DNA of 64,000 nt. It comes from Calendula officinalis (lineage: Eukaryota; Streptophyta; Magnoliopsida; Asterales; Asteraceae). Of the stretch, positions 45,736 through 57,264 are shown one piece after another (position 1 is the first letter of the stretch; each line of letters opens with the position of its first letter). Position numbers and translations under genes: made by a program. The notes under the pieces are model-generated. The model did no database searches. It was not told the origin of the DNA and worked only from the letters and a program-made list of their open reading frames with translations. The DNA lies in NCBI GenBank assembly GCA_963853835.1, contig OY970834.1, positions 40,517,257-40,581,256 of the forward strand, given 5' to 3'.

Positions 45736-47650
45736 ATGAGGAAAGACAAAGCCCCTAAAGAGAAATCTGAGAAATCGATCTCGAGAACCGCCGCCAATAC
45801 TCATACTAAACTTACTCCTCCTGATCTGAATGCGATCTATGATGACTATCATATTGATTGTTGTTACCGTCTTTTACCCCCTGGTCCTTCCGACACCATT
45901 CGTTCTGCTCCGGTTGGGTTTGAGCCGGTGTATCTCCAGTTCCTTTTGGGCGGACTAAGGTTTCCCGTTGATGACTTTGTTCTTACTTTGCTTAAAGATC
46001 TAGGCCTTCATCTAGCCCAACTTGCTCCGAATTCTTTTAGAAAAATCATTGGTTTCATCATTTCTAGTCGTGCGCTTGGTATTCCGCTTTCAACCAAATT
46101 GTTCCGTAATCTGTACGTTGTCACCGGTCGAGGTGACTGGGCGGTGTTCACCCACCGGCCTGGTAGAAGCGAGAGAATTTCCGGGTTGAAAGACTCCATT
46201 CGGGATTGGAAGTATGAATTCTTCTATGTTGATCGTCTGGCGTTCAATGATGTCGTCCTTTCCTGGGGGCCTATTACCGGACGATCTTCCGAAGGTGCCC
46301 CAGAATTGACTGCGTCTGAAAGTCAACAGCTCGAGAGCTTACTGGGATTAGACATGGAGTGGGAAGACCCAGATGAATACTTCCTCGGGATGGCTGACTT
46401 GAGTCCCCATTTCTTCGTTCGTGGAGTTCGCCCGGTCTGGCAGGTGAATGGGAAGAGTATAACTTTATTACAACGCTTGAACATGCCGAAACCTCCAAGG
46501 GAGTCTGTAACAGTAACTGAAGGACCCATCACTCCTTTCCTTCCCCCTACTGAAGCTATCTCCAGTTCTGAAGGTACACCGGACGCTTTAAGACCGGAAA
46601 CTGAGGTTGCTTCAGATGTTTCATCACCTATCACCGAACCGCTTGGGTTTAGGACGGAAGATACCATGATTGCCGATTCGCAATCTGAGCTCTCGAAACC
46701 CGTCAAGGTTCGCTCCGTTCACACCTTATCGAAGAGACCACGGGAGACGTCGACCTCGCAACCCCTTAAGCGATCAAGGAAAGAAGGTACAATTTACCGC
46801 ATGCATATTTTGTTTTCGTATACTTGTTTCTTTCGTTACAACTTATTTTTGCTATCTGCCAGGAGAAAAACAAAAATCACCTCATTCGTCTGCCGAAACG
46901 TCTGTACTTGTTTCCGCTGCTCCTTCAACGTTAGCCATTTCCACCACCGCTATCTCGAGTGCTGTGCCCATTATGCCAATTGTCGAACCTACTAAACCGG
47001 AGGCTATGCTGATTCCCCCGAAGGCCTCTGCACTATCTATGTTTAGTGATCTTTTGTTTAGCTCCGGCGTACCAACATCTTCTGTCAGCAAAGGAAAACA
47101 AACTGCTCAACCACCGAAGCCGCAGGCATCGCTTCCCACCTTTCCGTTTCTACGTGAGTTTACGGTTGCTTTTGTTTTTTACACATGCTTATTCTTCTGA
47201 CCTGGCTCCCTTTCTTTTGCAGCCCGTCAGACACGTACTACAATTGCTGTTCCTACCCGAGGTGTGTCCGTTACCAGTGTTCCGGACCCGATCGTTCTTT
47301 CAACACAATCAGCTCCTGTTTTGCAAGCAACTGTCACCCCAACTCCTCCGATAGTGCACGTAACTGCTGAACCGTCAACACCTGCTCTAGATCTGAACAG
47401 TGTTTCTGAGGAGGGTATCTTCTCTCAAGCACGCTCCGGCCTTCTCAACGCCGTCGAGTTGCTCTCTGAATTACAGCAGAGAGGTGTTCGAAACCGTCAA
47501 ACTTTAGACAATCATCGCGAGGAGTTTGCTAAAATGGGAGAGTTAATCAATACCACCCGCCGTTTGCATAAAGCTGAGGTTGAAGAGAAGAACCGTTTGT
47601 CTGAAGAGAATAGGGATCTAAATGCTGCTCTGGGTGAAATGGGGACTTAA
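45736..47650 (+). CDS. Antisense-ORF protein of the Tat-like element (putative gypsy-type transposon domain)
   Basis: A spliced gene on the strand opposite gag. Exons are 45736-46786, 46863-47153 and 47223-47650, all with GT-AG borders and matching phases, giving about 589 residues without a stop. The N-terminal half (residues roughly 35-260) has the pattern of the plant putative gypsy-type transposon family (Transposase_28, PF04195): D-Y-H-I...P...F-L-G-G-L-R-F-P, then G-R-G-D-W and W-K-Y-E-F-F-Y-V. A Ser/Pro/Thr-rich linker and a C-terminal charged coiled coil (E-L-Q-Q-R, E-E-K-N-R-L-S-E-E-N) follow. The stop falls at the deletion junction near 47650, so the natural C-terminus is probably longer. 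A TATA-like CTATATATTT lies near 45619. An in-frame ATG at 45535 also exists, but the start at 45736 begins the charged, family-like region. The function of these proteins is unknown. Confidence 0.7.
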
Positions 47651-47654
47651 TGAT

Positions 47655-49391
47655 GATGATCTCTGCTAAGATTGTTTTGCTGTGGAAACTTTCCCAATCG
47701 GCTAACACGAGGGGTAGGTGGATTTTCCCTTTAGGCCAAACCGACTGCCCAGAGAATCCGACAACGGGAGATTTAGCTGGCTTCAGGAGGGCCCGAATAT
47801 CCGGAGGAAACTTTTCGAAACAATGACTGTACATAACGTTGGCCGAGCTGCCCCCGTCCACGTAAATCCTACGGACCATTGTTTTAGCCACTATACCGAA
47901 GATGACCAGCGGTTCTGTTCCGACATATCCGTCGGGGACAGGTTCTCCTCTTCCAAATTCAACGATCCCCCCTTTCCTTTTACCCAGGTAGAAGGGTGTC
48001 GCCTCCTCTTCGATCGCGCAAATCTCAGCATTGTAAGCAGTCGCATCTTTCTTAGGCTCGACAACGTTGGCCTCCGTTCTTTCTTTACCCTGGGCTTCCT
48101 TCTCTCTTCTATAGCTTTCACAAGTAGCCGTAGCATGACCCATGATTTTGTGAAAATCACAGTAAGCGTTCGGATCTCTGGGGTATTTCTTCCTCACTAC
48201 CCTCCCGTCAACCCTCCGAGCTTCCGTCGTCGCATAGACCTCTGGTCGATACGGGCCATATCTATCACCTTGCGACCTTCCTTCCGGGATTCTCGCTTTA
48301 TAAGGTGACCTTCCTGAGAAACTTGCTTTAGCAAAACCCTTCCCCTTATCTCCCCCTTTATACGAATTCGATCCGCTGGTGTTTCTTTTTTCCTGAGCTT
48401 CAAAGCGTAATTTTTCAGCACTTTCCTCTTCCTGTTTTAACACTTTGTTCACCACGCTAATCATGTCGTCTGCTTTGTCAAAATCCCTCTTCGACAGCTC
48501 ACGAAATAGCTCTCCCTCCCGGAGACCGTACGTGAAAGCAGCAATGATCAAAGAGTCCTCCCGGACCGGCATCTTTCGGCTTTGCTCGTTAAACCTCTTG
48601 AAGTATGATTTATTGGATTCTCATTCCCGTTGTCGACAAGCCATAATGGACTGTGATCGTTGCTGGTACTTTTTCTGTTGAATGAAGCTATGGCTGAATT
48701 GTAGAACCAAGTCTTCAAAGCTAGAAATGCTTTTCTGCGGGAGACTTGATAGCCAATATCTTGCGGACCCTTCCAAAGTTCCCGCAAAGTACAAACACCA
48801 AAGCCGTGGATCCATCGGGATCATTCGCACAGCCCAACGGAAGCTAGCCACGTGGTCATCAGGATCCCCAGTTCCATCATATGATTTGACTCTGGGTCCC
48901 TTCAGTCCTGGAGGTATAGGCATTTCGTTGATATCGTCTGTGAATGGGGATCGAAAGTCTTTTGAACCAGATGTAGTGCGTCGGCGGGAAACTCCTTTTC
49001 CGTCCTCGGGTGGGAGGTTCCTTCCTTCTTCCTGTCTTCTAACAGTGGTGGAGCCCGCCTTGCGAGCCCTTCTCGGTGGGGACGGATCTCTGTATACTTC
49101 TTCTATTGGCTCTTCGTCGCTGGAGTACGTTAGGTTCCTTTCGACCCCTAGCCCTCCTTCTTTCAGCTTCGCCTGAGACTTTTCCATCTGCCTCATTTTT
49201 CGAAATTTGCAGAAGAGGTTGTATTCTTCCAGCTCTTCCTGATTGGGCTCGTTCCCCATGTTGATGGGTGGGGGGCATGTAGAATTCGACGCTGGCGTCA
49301 ATACTCCTTCTGTCGGCTCCCTAGGTCGAATCGGTGTTACTTGTTCATGATTGACGTCACTTTTCGGGTTTTCTCGGACCATTTTGTTCAC
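47655..49391 (-). pseudogene. Gag-protease of the Tat-like element, with stop and 3' deletion
   Basis: From about 49391 the frame encodes a retrotransposon Gag: a charged linker, then the capsid-like segment containing Y-D-G-T-G-D-P-D-D-H and L-P-x-K-S-I-S-S-F-E-D-L. An in-frame TGA at 48623-48621 lies just after R-Q-R-E, and the same frame continues through F-K-R-F-N-E. A C-x-F-H-K-x2-G-H-x4-C zinc-knuckle-like motif (about 48165) and the aspartic protease site D-G-G-S-S-A-N-V (about 47850) follow. The protease is lost part way, at about 47650-47665, where unrelated sequence begins. The nonsense codon and the deletion would both abolish a normal polyprotein. Confidence 0.85.
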
Positions 49392-49415
49392 GAAGGTCCC
49401 ACGGATGGCGCCAAA

Positions 49416-50018
49416 TGTTGGTTCACGCTTCTTCCGGAGGGACGAATGACGTTCCTCTTCCCCAAGAACCCTGAAACAACGAGATAACTCTTAGTCAGAT
49501 GCTCCCCGGGAGGTTTCCCGTGAGAACATTCCGACGCTCAAGTTAGTAATCGGTATATGCGTATAAGTATGACGTGAGGTCGTGATCGGTACGTGTTGTA
49601 TTGAATGCTAGTAATAAAGGAGATAAGTAATAAATGTACCGGAAGGCGATGATCTCTCCTAAGCACCAGAGGGTCGTATTTATAGCTGGTCATCTTTAGG
49701 CGGGAAAAGGAAACGACCTGCTTCGGACCGGTCACGTTCGGGTTCTGTGGATATTAGGTCGTCGAAGGAGGCTTTGGACCGAAGGGTAAAGCCTTACCCT
49801 CGCGCCGGAGCCGCCCTAGGGACTCGGTCGCATTTAATGCGATTGTACTAGGGAGACGTCCTTTACCGTAATTTCCGTGTGTCGGTTGGATCATGATTCT
49901 TGGGATCATCGACGTCCATGCGTCCGTATAATCCTTCCGTTCAGGAAGGTTCCGCTCAATCCTTTCGTTCCGGGAGGATTCGTTCGATCGTTTGATCGGG
50001 AGGGTATACGCGGTATAC
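49416..50018 (-). repeat. 5' LTR of the Tat-like element
   Basis: Partner of 44838-45440 at equal length, with the same TATA at about 49685-49675. In element sense it is followed by TTTGGCGCC, a typical primer-binding start for plant gypsy elements, and then by the gag gene. Confidence 0.9.
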
Positions 50019-50023
50019 CTAAT

Positions 50024-51240
50024 TACTAATCATCAAACTTTTTGTCATATCGGTGTGACAAAAATGGATTAAGATGAACCTATCACATATATACCATCAA
50101 AACGTATAATGTCACAAACAACAAAAGGATATACTAAAGTTGCTTTTCATTTAAAAACCTACCATTTCATTATATAAAATGTGTTGGTCTACTATGCGAC
50201 CAATATCGTTTCTAAATCACACCAGTACTGTCTTCACCTCACTGGACCATATGCCACCTATTTTGTCATTTTTATAAACATCCAAATCCTTCTTTATCAC
50301 ACAAAATTCACCCAAGATGTTACTTCCCCTAACTCTCACTTGTCCCCCAACAAACGTAACGATGTTTCTAATAAAAGACTGTTTTACAAGTCAACTGCAA
50401 GTCATGTGAAATACTTTAATCTATTTTTCACGGGGTGGAAAGTTAAAAGCAAAATAAATAAATAAAGTGTGTGGTCACTCAGTATCACTTAAGGGGCGAG
50501 CGTCGTTTTAGGATGTTTTTCATAAAGTCGAACTCGAACCGAAAGTTAGGCTTTTTAGGATTTGAAAAGTGTCTGACTTTAGTTAAAGTTGTTTGGCTCA
50601 TAATCCAGTTTAGTTTCAACTAATTCGGCTAGTGACTAAAATTTTGGGCTTGGACCTAAGAAACACCATTTTTCTCCATCTTGTGTCCACGTTTTTAAAA
50701 TTAGACCCAGCAAATATAATTTCAAGCAATCTGTTAGCTTTGTAATATAATCAATTATTAGGTGAAATATGAAAATATGTTGTCTAACAAATATACATAG
50801 TTTTGGTCGGTTTATGTTAGTTCCATACGATTTTTGGGGCAAACGAAAACTAAATTAGAAGTCTCATTAATCCTAAAATCGAAAACCGAATCATCAACTT
50901 TCCTTTTCCTTCAGTTATTTTGGTTTATGGTTCAATTTGTCCTCACCTCTGTATTTATAAATTTCAATGCATAAACCCTCTTAAGGATATGTATATTAAA
51001 AAAAAAGAACAAAAACGTGTTTGTGGTCCAATTCAACCCCTTTTAGCTCACACTAATAAAACTTGTTTTCATGTGTTACCCAACCCACCAATTTACCACC
51101 TAAATTGTGGTTTTGGTTGAAGTATTAAAGATGGTAAGATCATTGACAACTTTTAATCTGAAGTTTTCCCTTCTATATAATTCAGTTAATATAAAATATC
51201 AACTTAATTATCAAACAATACTTAATTAAGTCGGTTGCAG
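50024..51240. other. Intergenic, no gene supported
   Basis: AT-rich sequence between the retrotransposon and the homeobox relic. Open frames at 50181-50465 and 50920-51120 (plus) are unrecognised. If the HD-Zip relic kept an upstream exon it should lie here, but none was found. Confidence 0.35.
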
Positions 51241-51540
51241 GAACAAAGAAAAACAAGAATATCGAGGGACGTAGTATGTTTAGTGATGGACAAACTCGGT
51301 TCCTTGAGTACATGTTTGAGGCACAATCAAGGCCCGAGTTAAGGATGAAGCAACGATTTGCAAACAACTCGGGCTTCATCCTCGCCAGGTGGCAATATGG
51401 TTCCAGAACAAAAGAGCCCGGTCAAAGTCAAGGCTGACTGAGCAAGAGTATAACAACCTCAAGCATAACTAGGCATGTTGGTGTGAGTCTCTCATGAAAG
51501 AGAGCCAACCAATAGTTAGAGGTCATAAAACACGCATGTC
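51241..51540 (+). pseudogene. HD-Zip I homeobox pseudogene fragment (ATHB7/12-like)
   Basis: A broken copy of a class I homeodomain-leucine zipper exon. After an acceptor-like TTGCAG (ends 51240) comes a basic stretch and the first half of the homeodomain (F-S-D-x-Q, F-L-E-Y-M-F-E, about 51280-51370). A one-base frameshift near 51375 is followed by the recognition helix H-P-R-Q-V-A-I-W-F-Q-N-K-R-A-R, then L-T-E-Q-E-Y-N-N-L-K. An in-frame TAG at 51470-51472 interrupts the leucine zipper, whose remnant (E-S-L-M-K-E) continues beyond. The spacing and R-x-F-S-D-E-Q-like start suggest the stress-related ATHB7/ATHB12 branch. Loss of frame and stop make it inactive. Confidence 0.85.
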
Positions 51541-51544
51541 AGAA

Positions 51545-51836
51545 CGTTTGGGTAACTAACAAGGGAAAACAGAACACTTTTTGTACAGATTGAAATGGGT
51601 TGGTATGACCCCAAAGACTTTCCTTTTCTTCCAAATATTTATTTTTTAATAAATAATTAGGTTGTCAAATTTTATAATTTCTTACCGTCTATAATCCATG
51701 GTTACAAGGGTGAGTATATATTAATCTTGATCAAAGTTGCAAATATAAAAATGCCGAAACTGAAAGAACAAATTCAACAAACAAGAAACACAAGTATTAT
51801 AATATGATGGCACAATTTCAACACTTTAAACTTGAT
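51545..51836. other. Spacer downstream of the DUF538 gene
   Basis: AT-rich; holds the presumed 3' UTR and termination region of the minus-strand DUF538 gene. No defined site is recognised. Confidence 0.4.
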
Positions 51837-52280
51837 TTACTTGGATTGCTCAAGGTACTTTTTCTTTTCTTCATCACTCATGAACGCGGTCACAGGAAAT
51901 GACTTTCCTACCCCTATGGGAACCTTAAAGTAAATTTTCGAACTATTAACATCTTCCATACTCATCTCAACAATAGGCACCCACATCAACAACTGTTTAC
52001 TTTTAACCCCAGTCATTTTCTTCATCTTACATTTTTCAATATACGCAGTTACCTCAGTAGCATAACTAACACGCGTATTAGTCCCCTCAAAGAAATGTTC
52101 ATATGGAGCTTTTTGCTTCATCCAAACAAAACCCGTTTCTCGAACCCTCCCACACTCCACTAAATCTTTGAGTGGGAGAACACCTCTCGGGAAACCGAGC
52201 TCATCTAATAGCTCAATAGAATGTTTATGACACTCTTCGGCTCCATACACGATCTCGGCTCCAGCTCGGTTTTCTACCAT
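51837..52280 (-). CDS. DUF538 family protein
   Basis: An intact, intronless gene of 147 residues from an ATG at 52280 to a stop at 51837. The sequence fits the plant DUF538 family (PF04398): an N-terminal helix containing A-E-I-V-Y-G-A-E-E-C, the hallmark L-L-D-E-L-G-F-P-x-G-V-L-P-L-K-D-L, a G-F-V-W-M motif and a C-terminal stretch with a V-P-I-V-E-M-S and F-K-V-P-I-G-V-G-K-S-F-P pattern. There is no signal peptide, so it is likely cytosolic, unlike many secreted DUF538 members. The family is plant-specific; its biochemical role is not settled, with reports linking members to stress and trichome biology. Length and all blocks are normal. TATAAAA about 70 bases upstream supports expression. 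Confidence 0.93.
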   Translation of the reverse strand: MVENRAGAEIVYGAEECHKHSIELLDELGFPRGVLPLKDLVECGRVRETGFVWMKQKAPYEHFFEGTNTRVSYATEVTAYIEKCKMKKMTGVKSKQLLMWVPIVEMSMEDVNSSKIYFKVPIGVGKSFPVTAFMSDEEKKKYLEQSK

Positions 52281-52346
52281 TTTTAGTTATACAATTTGTT
52301 GAATTGAAATTTAATTTGAATGCTTAGGAGTGAACAAAAGCATTGG

Positions 52347-52354
52347 GTTTTATA
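52347..52354 (-). promoter_or_regulatory. Putative TATA box of the DUF538 gene
   Basis: CTATAAAA on the minus strand lies about 70 bases upstream of the ATG at 52280, giving a plausible 35-45-base leader. Confidence 0.6.
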
Positions 52355-52359
52355 GATCA

Positions 52360-54537
52360 AAAGGTTTGGTGGGCTGAATTGGGATTTGGTTGGGAAAGTG
52401 GTTCACCTAATTAAATGTATGGTTTGTGGTTCGTAGTTTGCGGGTGGTGAGTCACCTACATCTATGTGTTCTAGACTCATGCTCAATTAACCCAATAAAA
52501 GTAAAAGCTATAATAATAATTACTTGAATATTTTTGTTGAATATCTATAGGTATTTAGCGTATTATCTTTTTTTTTTAACTTGAATTCTGACTCGTTTTA
52601 TGAACCGACTAATTTTAAGGTGATCATCTGATTTGCAAATTTAGTGTATATCTTTTTGTGTTGTCATTCGGCACGCGGGGCCATTTGTGATTTATACGTA
52701 TGTTCATTGTTTATTTTTCCTGTGTACATTTGGTAAACAAAAACCGAGTTCAAATATGGATGAGTTTATGACATACATTTATTTTATTTCTGAATGAAAT
52801 ACATCGTTATACAATCGATAAATCGACACATTTTGTGGGTTATTTCTACTATTTTTTAGGATCTTTGCATACTTTCTATTGTATTATGTTGTTGGTATAC
52901 AATTTTGTTTCATTATTTTGGACAAAGAAAGTATAAGATAAATCAATATATGTTCGTTATGTATATTTTTTGGGTATTTAATTTTGGTAAAACTTAAAAG
53001 TATGAAGTAATTTAAGATGACATTTTATCTAAATGAGTATCAAATCACCCTCATTACATTTTTTTTCAATTCAATTTCTTGTCATTTTATTAACAAAAGA
53101 ATATAAATAATGATAAATTTCAATTTGAAATTGAAATTGTGCTTGTTGGCCAAGTGTTTGGATTATTTGGTTCCGATATGTATGAGCCAGGATTGTATAG
53201 AAACACATTAATATATCTTTAAAAGCTTGAAAATATTGTTAAATGATTTTGACTTTGTACGCATAATAAAATTGATTTTTTTTTTTTCACATCAGTTTAT
53301 TCAAATTAGCTAATCTAATACTTCGAGAATATGTATGATAACTTTAAGAATGGCGTGTGATTGTTGATTGTGAATTCATTTTTATGTTGTCACTTTTTTT
53401 TCTTGATGAATGGTAAGCCGACCAACATAATTTCTTTTTAGGTCGAGTTTTATTGGAAATCAATCCCTCCTATGTTTAACACCAACACAACATAAAACTT
53501 AAATGGAACAATAATTGTTTCTGGTCCAATTTTTCATATCTTCCCTTATATATGCAGCTACATTTGATTTTATTTTGCCCATTTAGAAACGTCTTAGTTT
53601 GATGACTTGTAATTCAAAAGAACTCCACCTGTCAATTGCAATCCTCATCTTCCGAATACCAGACCATTCAATTTAGGGTTTATTCACTGATTCATCTCCC
53701 ATAATCCGGAATATTTCTCTTGCCGCGGTACCTTTTCATTCACCGATTCAATTTATGGTTTATTCGATTGTTCAACATATTGAAGAACACGACATTTGAT
53801 CCTTAGAATTTTTGGGATTATAATACCTACATCTGAAAGTTAGGAGACACGCGGCAAGCCCTACAGAGCATAAATCCTAAAACCATACGCGTTCCATCAG
53901 CTTCACCCATCAATTTCAGCATTCCATCACCTTCACGCTTTGATTTCAGCATCCCATTTCATCCTCGCTAACCAATTTCATGATACGAATCTCCTATATA
54001 TTTACATAATGTGTAAGCCAGTTTTCATAATTATGCCTTTTTGATGCATCTGACACAATTAAGCATATGTATAATCAGGATAATCCGTCGGTCGAAAAAG
54101 CATTTACAGTTACTGGAAATTTTGGTTTACTTTTTGATACGTGTTTGTTATTTCTTAATATTGGATATTTGCTTGATTTAGCAATCTTTGATGTTGATGT
54201 TTGCATTAATGATTAGGTGATGTTGTTATATTATAGGATCAACATTTTTAAGTTGATCAAGTTGCTTCTTACCCCTACGTAGCAAATAATCGATATTTAG
54301 AGAATACTTTCAATCGATCAATTGGGAATTTCGTGTAAATACATATGATACAATTGATTCAATGTGGGCCTGTTTTTCGGGCGGTTTAGATCAGCTCTTC
54401 AAAATCCTTTGTATAATGAAAGAACTTGCTTCTAAATACCAGATCACTTTCGTTCCCTTGATGCTCCCATTGCATCTTCACTTAAACTTTTAGTGTCTCT
54501 TATTCTTTATAAATTTTGTGTTTGTTTTCATAGCTTA
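52360..54537. other. Intergenic upstream of the DUF538 gene
   Basis: AT-rich; no gene seen. Between about 53650 and 54000 the sequence is more balanced and contains CCATCACCTTCA/ATTTCAGCAT words twice, like an untranslated leader. It might precede the exon-like segments further right. Confidence 0.3.
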
Positions 54538-55807
54538 TGGTTGAGAATCTGTACCCATTAGTTGAACAGTTGGAAGTAGGGCAGCAGCAAAGGCGACATG
54601 AATGCTTTTGGAAATGAATCAAACTGATGTTCAATCGGACTGCTTTCTGAGTTTCTTCAGTTTTGCCATTATCTCTTCATCAAAGTGATGTTCAATACAC
54701 AATTATGCTATACTCGATAAATCTGTTCCATTCTCTTTGATCAACTGAATAACATTATGCATATCATTTAACTTTCTCTTATTAAACAAAGTTATGATTC
54801 TCAGGTTCGTTACATTAATTGAAATTCAATTAACATTCAAAAGTTACACCTTTTTTTTAATCAATTGCTAAAACTGTTGTAACCATCATTTGTTATAGTA
54901 CTGAGTTCAAAACATCAAAACATTATGTTTGTTCCTTGACCTTGCAACACAATCAACTTGGGTTTTTCCATCATTAATTAATTTATATGTTTTTTATCAT
55001 TGCAGGTTAAAAGTGTGCTTGATCGTTGTGTGGATGATAATGTCAGTTTGGGAGCTGATTCAATCCAAATAGATGAAGACAGTCAAGCTAATAGTGAGGT
55101 GAAGTGCCATATATCTTTTTTCTAATTTTTTTTGTTTATCTTTTAAATGTTTTGTAAAAAGTTGGTGTGTTATTCACCATTACATTGATTGCTTCTTGTG
55201 AAAATGGACCCCCACCATAGTGAGGTGAATCATAACACTAAATTGGCTACAAATAGTCTCATAAAATGAAAGTGAGTTGCTGATTTATATGCGTTTGTGA
55301 TTATTTTATTTACTAAACATATTTACTTTTTATAAAAAGAGGTTATATCAGATCATCACCACAAAGTGCGATTAATAACTCTAAAACATTGAATGTACGT
55401 ATTGTAGTTAGTATGTTAACCATCATTGTTATAATACTGGCGAGAGCATGGTTGACGAATTCAAGCCAACTTGAATCAGATGAGGTTTTAAATCTCATGC
55501 AGGTTAGTATGTTAACCATCATTGTTAAACATATGCACGAACAATAATCTCAATAACGATATCCCTGATTCGATTAGTGTCCGTATATAGGATATGCCTT
55601 CAATATCTCATTGGACGGGTTTATAATACTGTTGGTAAAGGGTTAAATCATTAAATTGGATTATTTTCTTATAAATCTTTGGTTTTAATTTCAGAGATTA
55701 GCATCTGAGCATGCTTCCAAATTACATATTTTTAAAGGTTACACGAGTTGGTTCAAGTTCGAATTTAATCATCCAACTGGTACTAATCGAAAGGTAATTG
55801 TATTATA

Positions 55808-57178
55808 CAAGGTTCTAGAAAGCGTAAGACATGGCATGGCGGCACTATCAAGCCTCAAGCCATGGCGGGCCATGGCGTTTTTCAAGGCGTGAGTTAACGC
55901 GACACATTTTTTATATAATTTATATATATACGTATATCAAATTAAATTTTTTTTATAGATCTATTGATTTATGTTGGTTCCCAACAACACAAACGTGTTG
56001 CGTTACGGCTAAGTAAAGACTTAAAAATAAAGAACACATAAGATTTCAATGATTAAGAGTTTATTAAAACAACTTAATACAGTACAAAGTTTGCGGAAAT
56101 AGATAGTACACACTAACTAAAACTTTATACTTGAAATGACACTTTAACTAGCTCAAACTGAAAGGACTATGCTAGGAGAGTAATATCAGCTGATACTAAC
56201 AGCTGATATTGAATGCCCGAGTAGTAACTATGAGGAAGTTAATACTAGACAATAACAAAATCTCAGAGGATGTTCTTGTGCTATGAATGCTAAAAGGTGT
56301 GTGTAAATGCAAGCATTTACGTCTCTATTTATAGCCCAAGATCCATATTCCTTTGTCCACAAGTTAATCGACGTGTAAACATATTATTCGTCGATGTAGA
56401 CTTGTCCAAGGAGATATTAAATGCTCTTGCATACGTTACAGTCCCAATTGTACTTTGTGTCAACTTCTCTTGTAACCTTTTCTGACGCACAGTGAAAAGA
56501 TGTACTATGATAGTACAAAAGATGTTGACTTTCTCTATAAATGCTTGGAGGGACAAACGATGATGTTCTGACAACTTATCTTCTATTACCGAAATAGAAG
56601 ATCCTCATCGTTTTCTTCTTCTTTGAGCGGGAAAGGAAAATATTCAAAGTGTCAAGAATATTTTCCACTAAGTCTTTATCTGCAGCGGGTACCGTCAGCT
56701 GATTCCACAATCAGCTGAGTGGTCTTCTTCTTGTCTTTGTCCTTCGGCAATAGACTTCGAATGATCACTCTTGAATTGCTGCAGATTTGACTTGATTCCT
56801 AGAGCTGAGTACTAACTCAGCTGAAGGTTTATTGCATATACTTGTTTCAGCTGAGATACGTACATCAGCTGATTTTATTTGTCTTAGCTATCGATCATCA
56901 AATCTTATTTACTTAGTCTTTGGACTAACAATTTATATAATAATTTATACATAAAGTTTACAAAAAGTGTTACATCCAAATTTATTATTATATATGTTAG
57001 CATTTTAAAAAAAAAAAAAATTCAATTTCCCAGCCGCCTTACAAAAAACTCGTCATAAGGCGCGCATTATCACGCTTTACCTCACGCCACGCCACGCCTA
57101 GCCGCCATGGTCTGTTTCGTAACGTCGACGCCGCGCCTCACGTCTTGGCGACGCCATGACGCGTTTTTTAGAACCTTG
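55808..57178. mobile_element. hAT-type MITE containing a solo LTR
   Basis: Ends CAAGGTTCTAGAAAGCG / ACGCGTTTTTTAGAACCTTG, flanked by GTATTATA on both sides (55800-55807 and 57179-57186), an 8-bp hAT duplication. The subterminal parts are GC-rich with GGCATGGCGG/CCGCCATGG words in inverted array. Without the solo LTR (55972-56930) and its duplication the element would be about 410 bp. Confidence 0.85.
55972..56930 (-). mobile_element. Solo LTR nested in the hAT MITE
   Basis: A 959-bp sequence TGTTGGTTCCC...GACTAACA with TG/CA ends, flanked by ATTTA on both sides (55967-55971 and 56931-56935). No internal region or second LTR exists, so it is a solo LTR left by recombination. GGGCTATAAATAGAG on the minus strand (about 56334-56322) is a good TATA box, giving minus orientation. 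ATCAGCTGAT-like words recur in it. It is probably copia-type, judging from the TGTTAGTCCAAAGACTAAG start in its own sense. Confidence 0.85.
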
Positions 57179-57264
57179 GTATTATATATTAACAACTAAT
57201 TAACATACTTGAACATATAATTTTAACTTATCTTTTATAGAATTATTTGCAGCAACCATTTAGA

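Larger units (their letters stand above)
44833..50023 (-). mobile_element. Ty3/gypsy (Tat-like) LTR retrotransposon lacking polymerase
   Basis: A 5.18-kb element with two 603-bp LTRs (44838-45440 and 49416-50018) and flanking CTAAT (44833-44837 and 50019-50023). I count three substitutions between the LTRs by eye, implying a young insertion. Minus-strand gag and the start of the aspartic protease define its orientation, so the 5' LTR is at 49416-50018. A TTTGGCGCCATCCGTGGG sequence adjoins it as a candidate primer-binding site. The protease is cut off near 47650 and abuts an oppositely oriented gene. Reverse transcriptase, RNase H and integrase are all absent. The layout gag-pro / (pol lost) / antisense ORF fits the Tat lineage, in which an extra antisense ORF lies between pol and the 3' LTR. 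Confidence 0.9.

Noticed and set aside
47718..49264. Plus-strand open frames opposite gag-protease (such as 47718-48308 and 48682-49176)
   Set aside because: Shadows of the minus-strand gag-protease frame; composition and lack of domains argue against coding.
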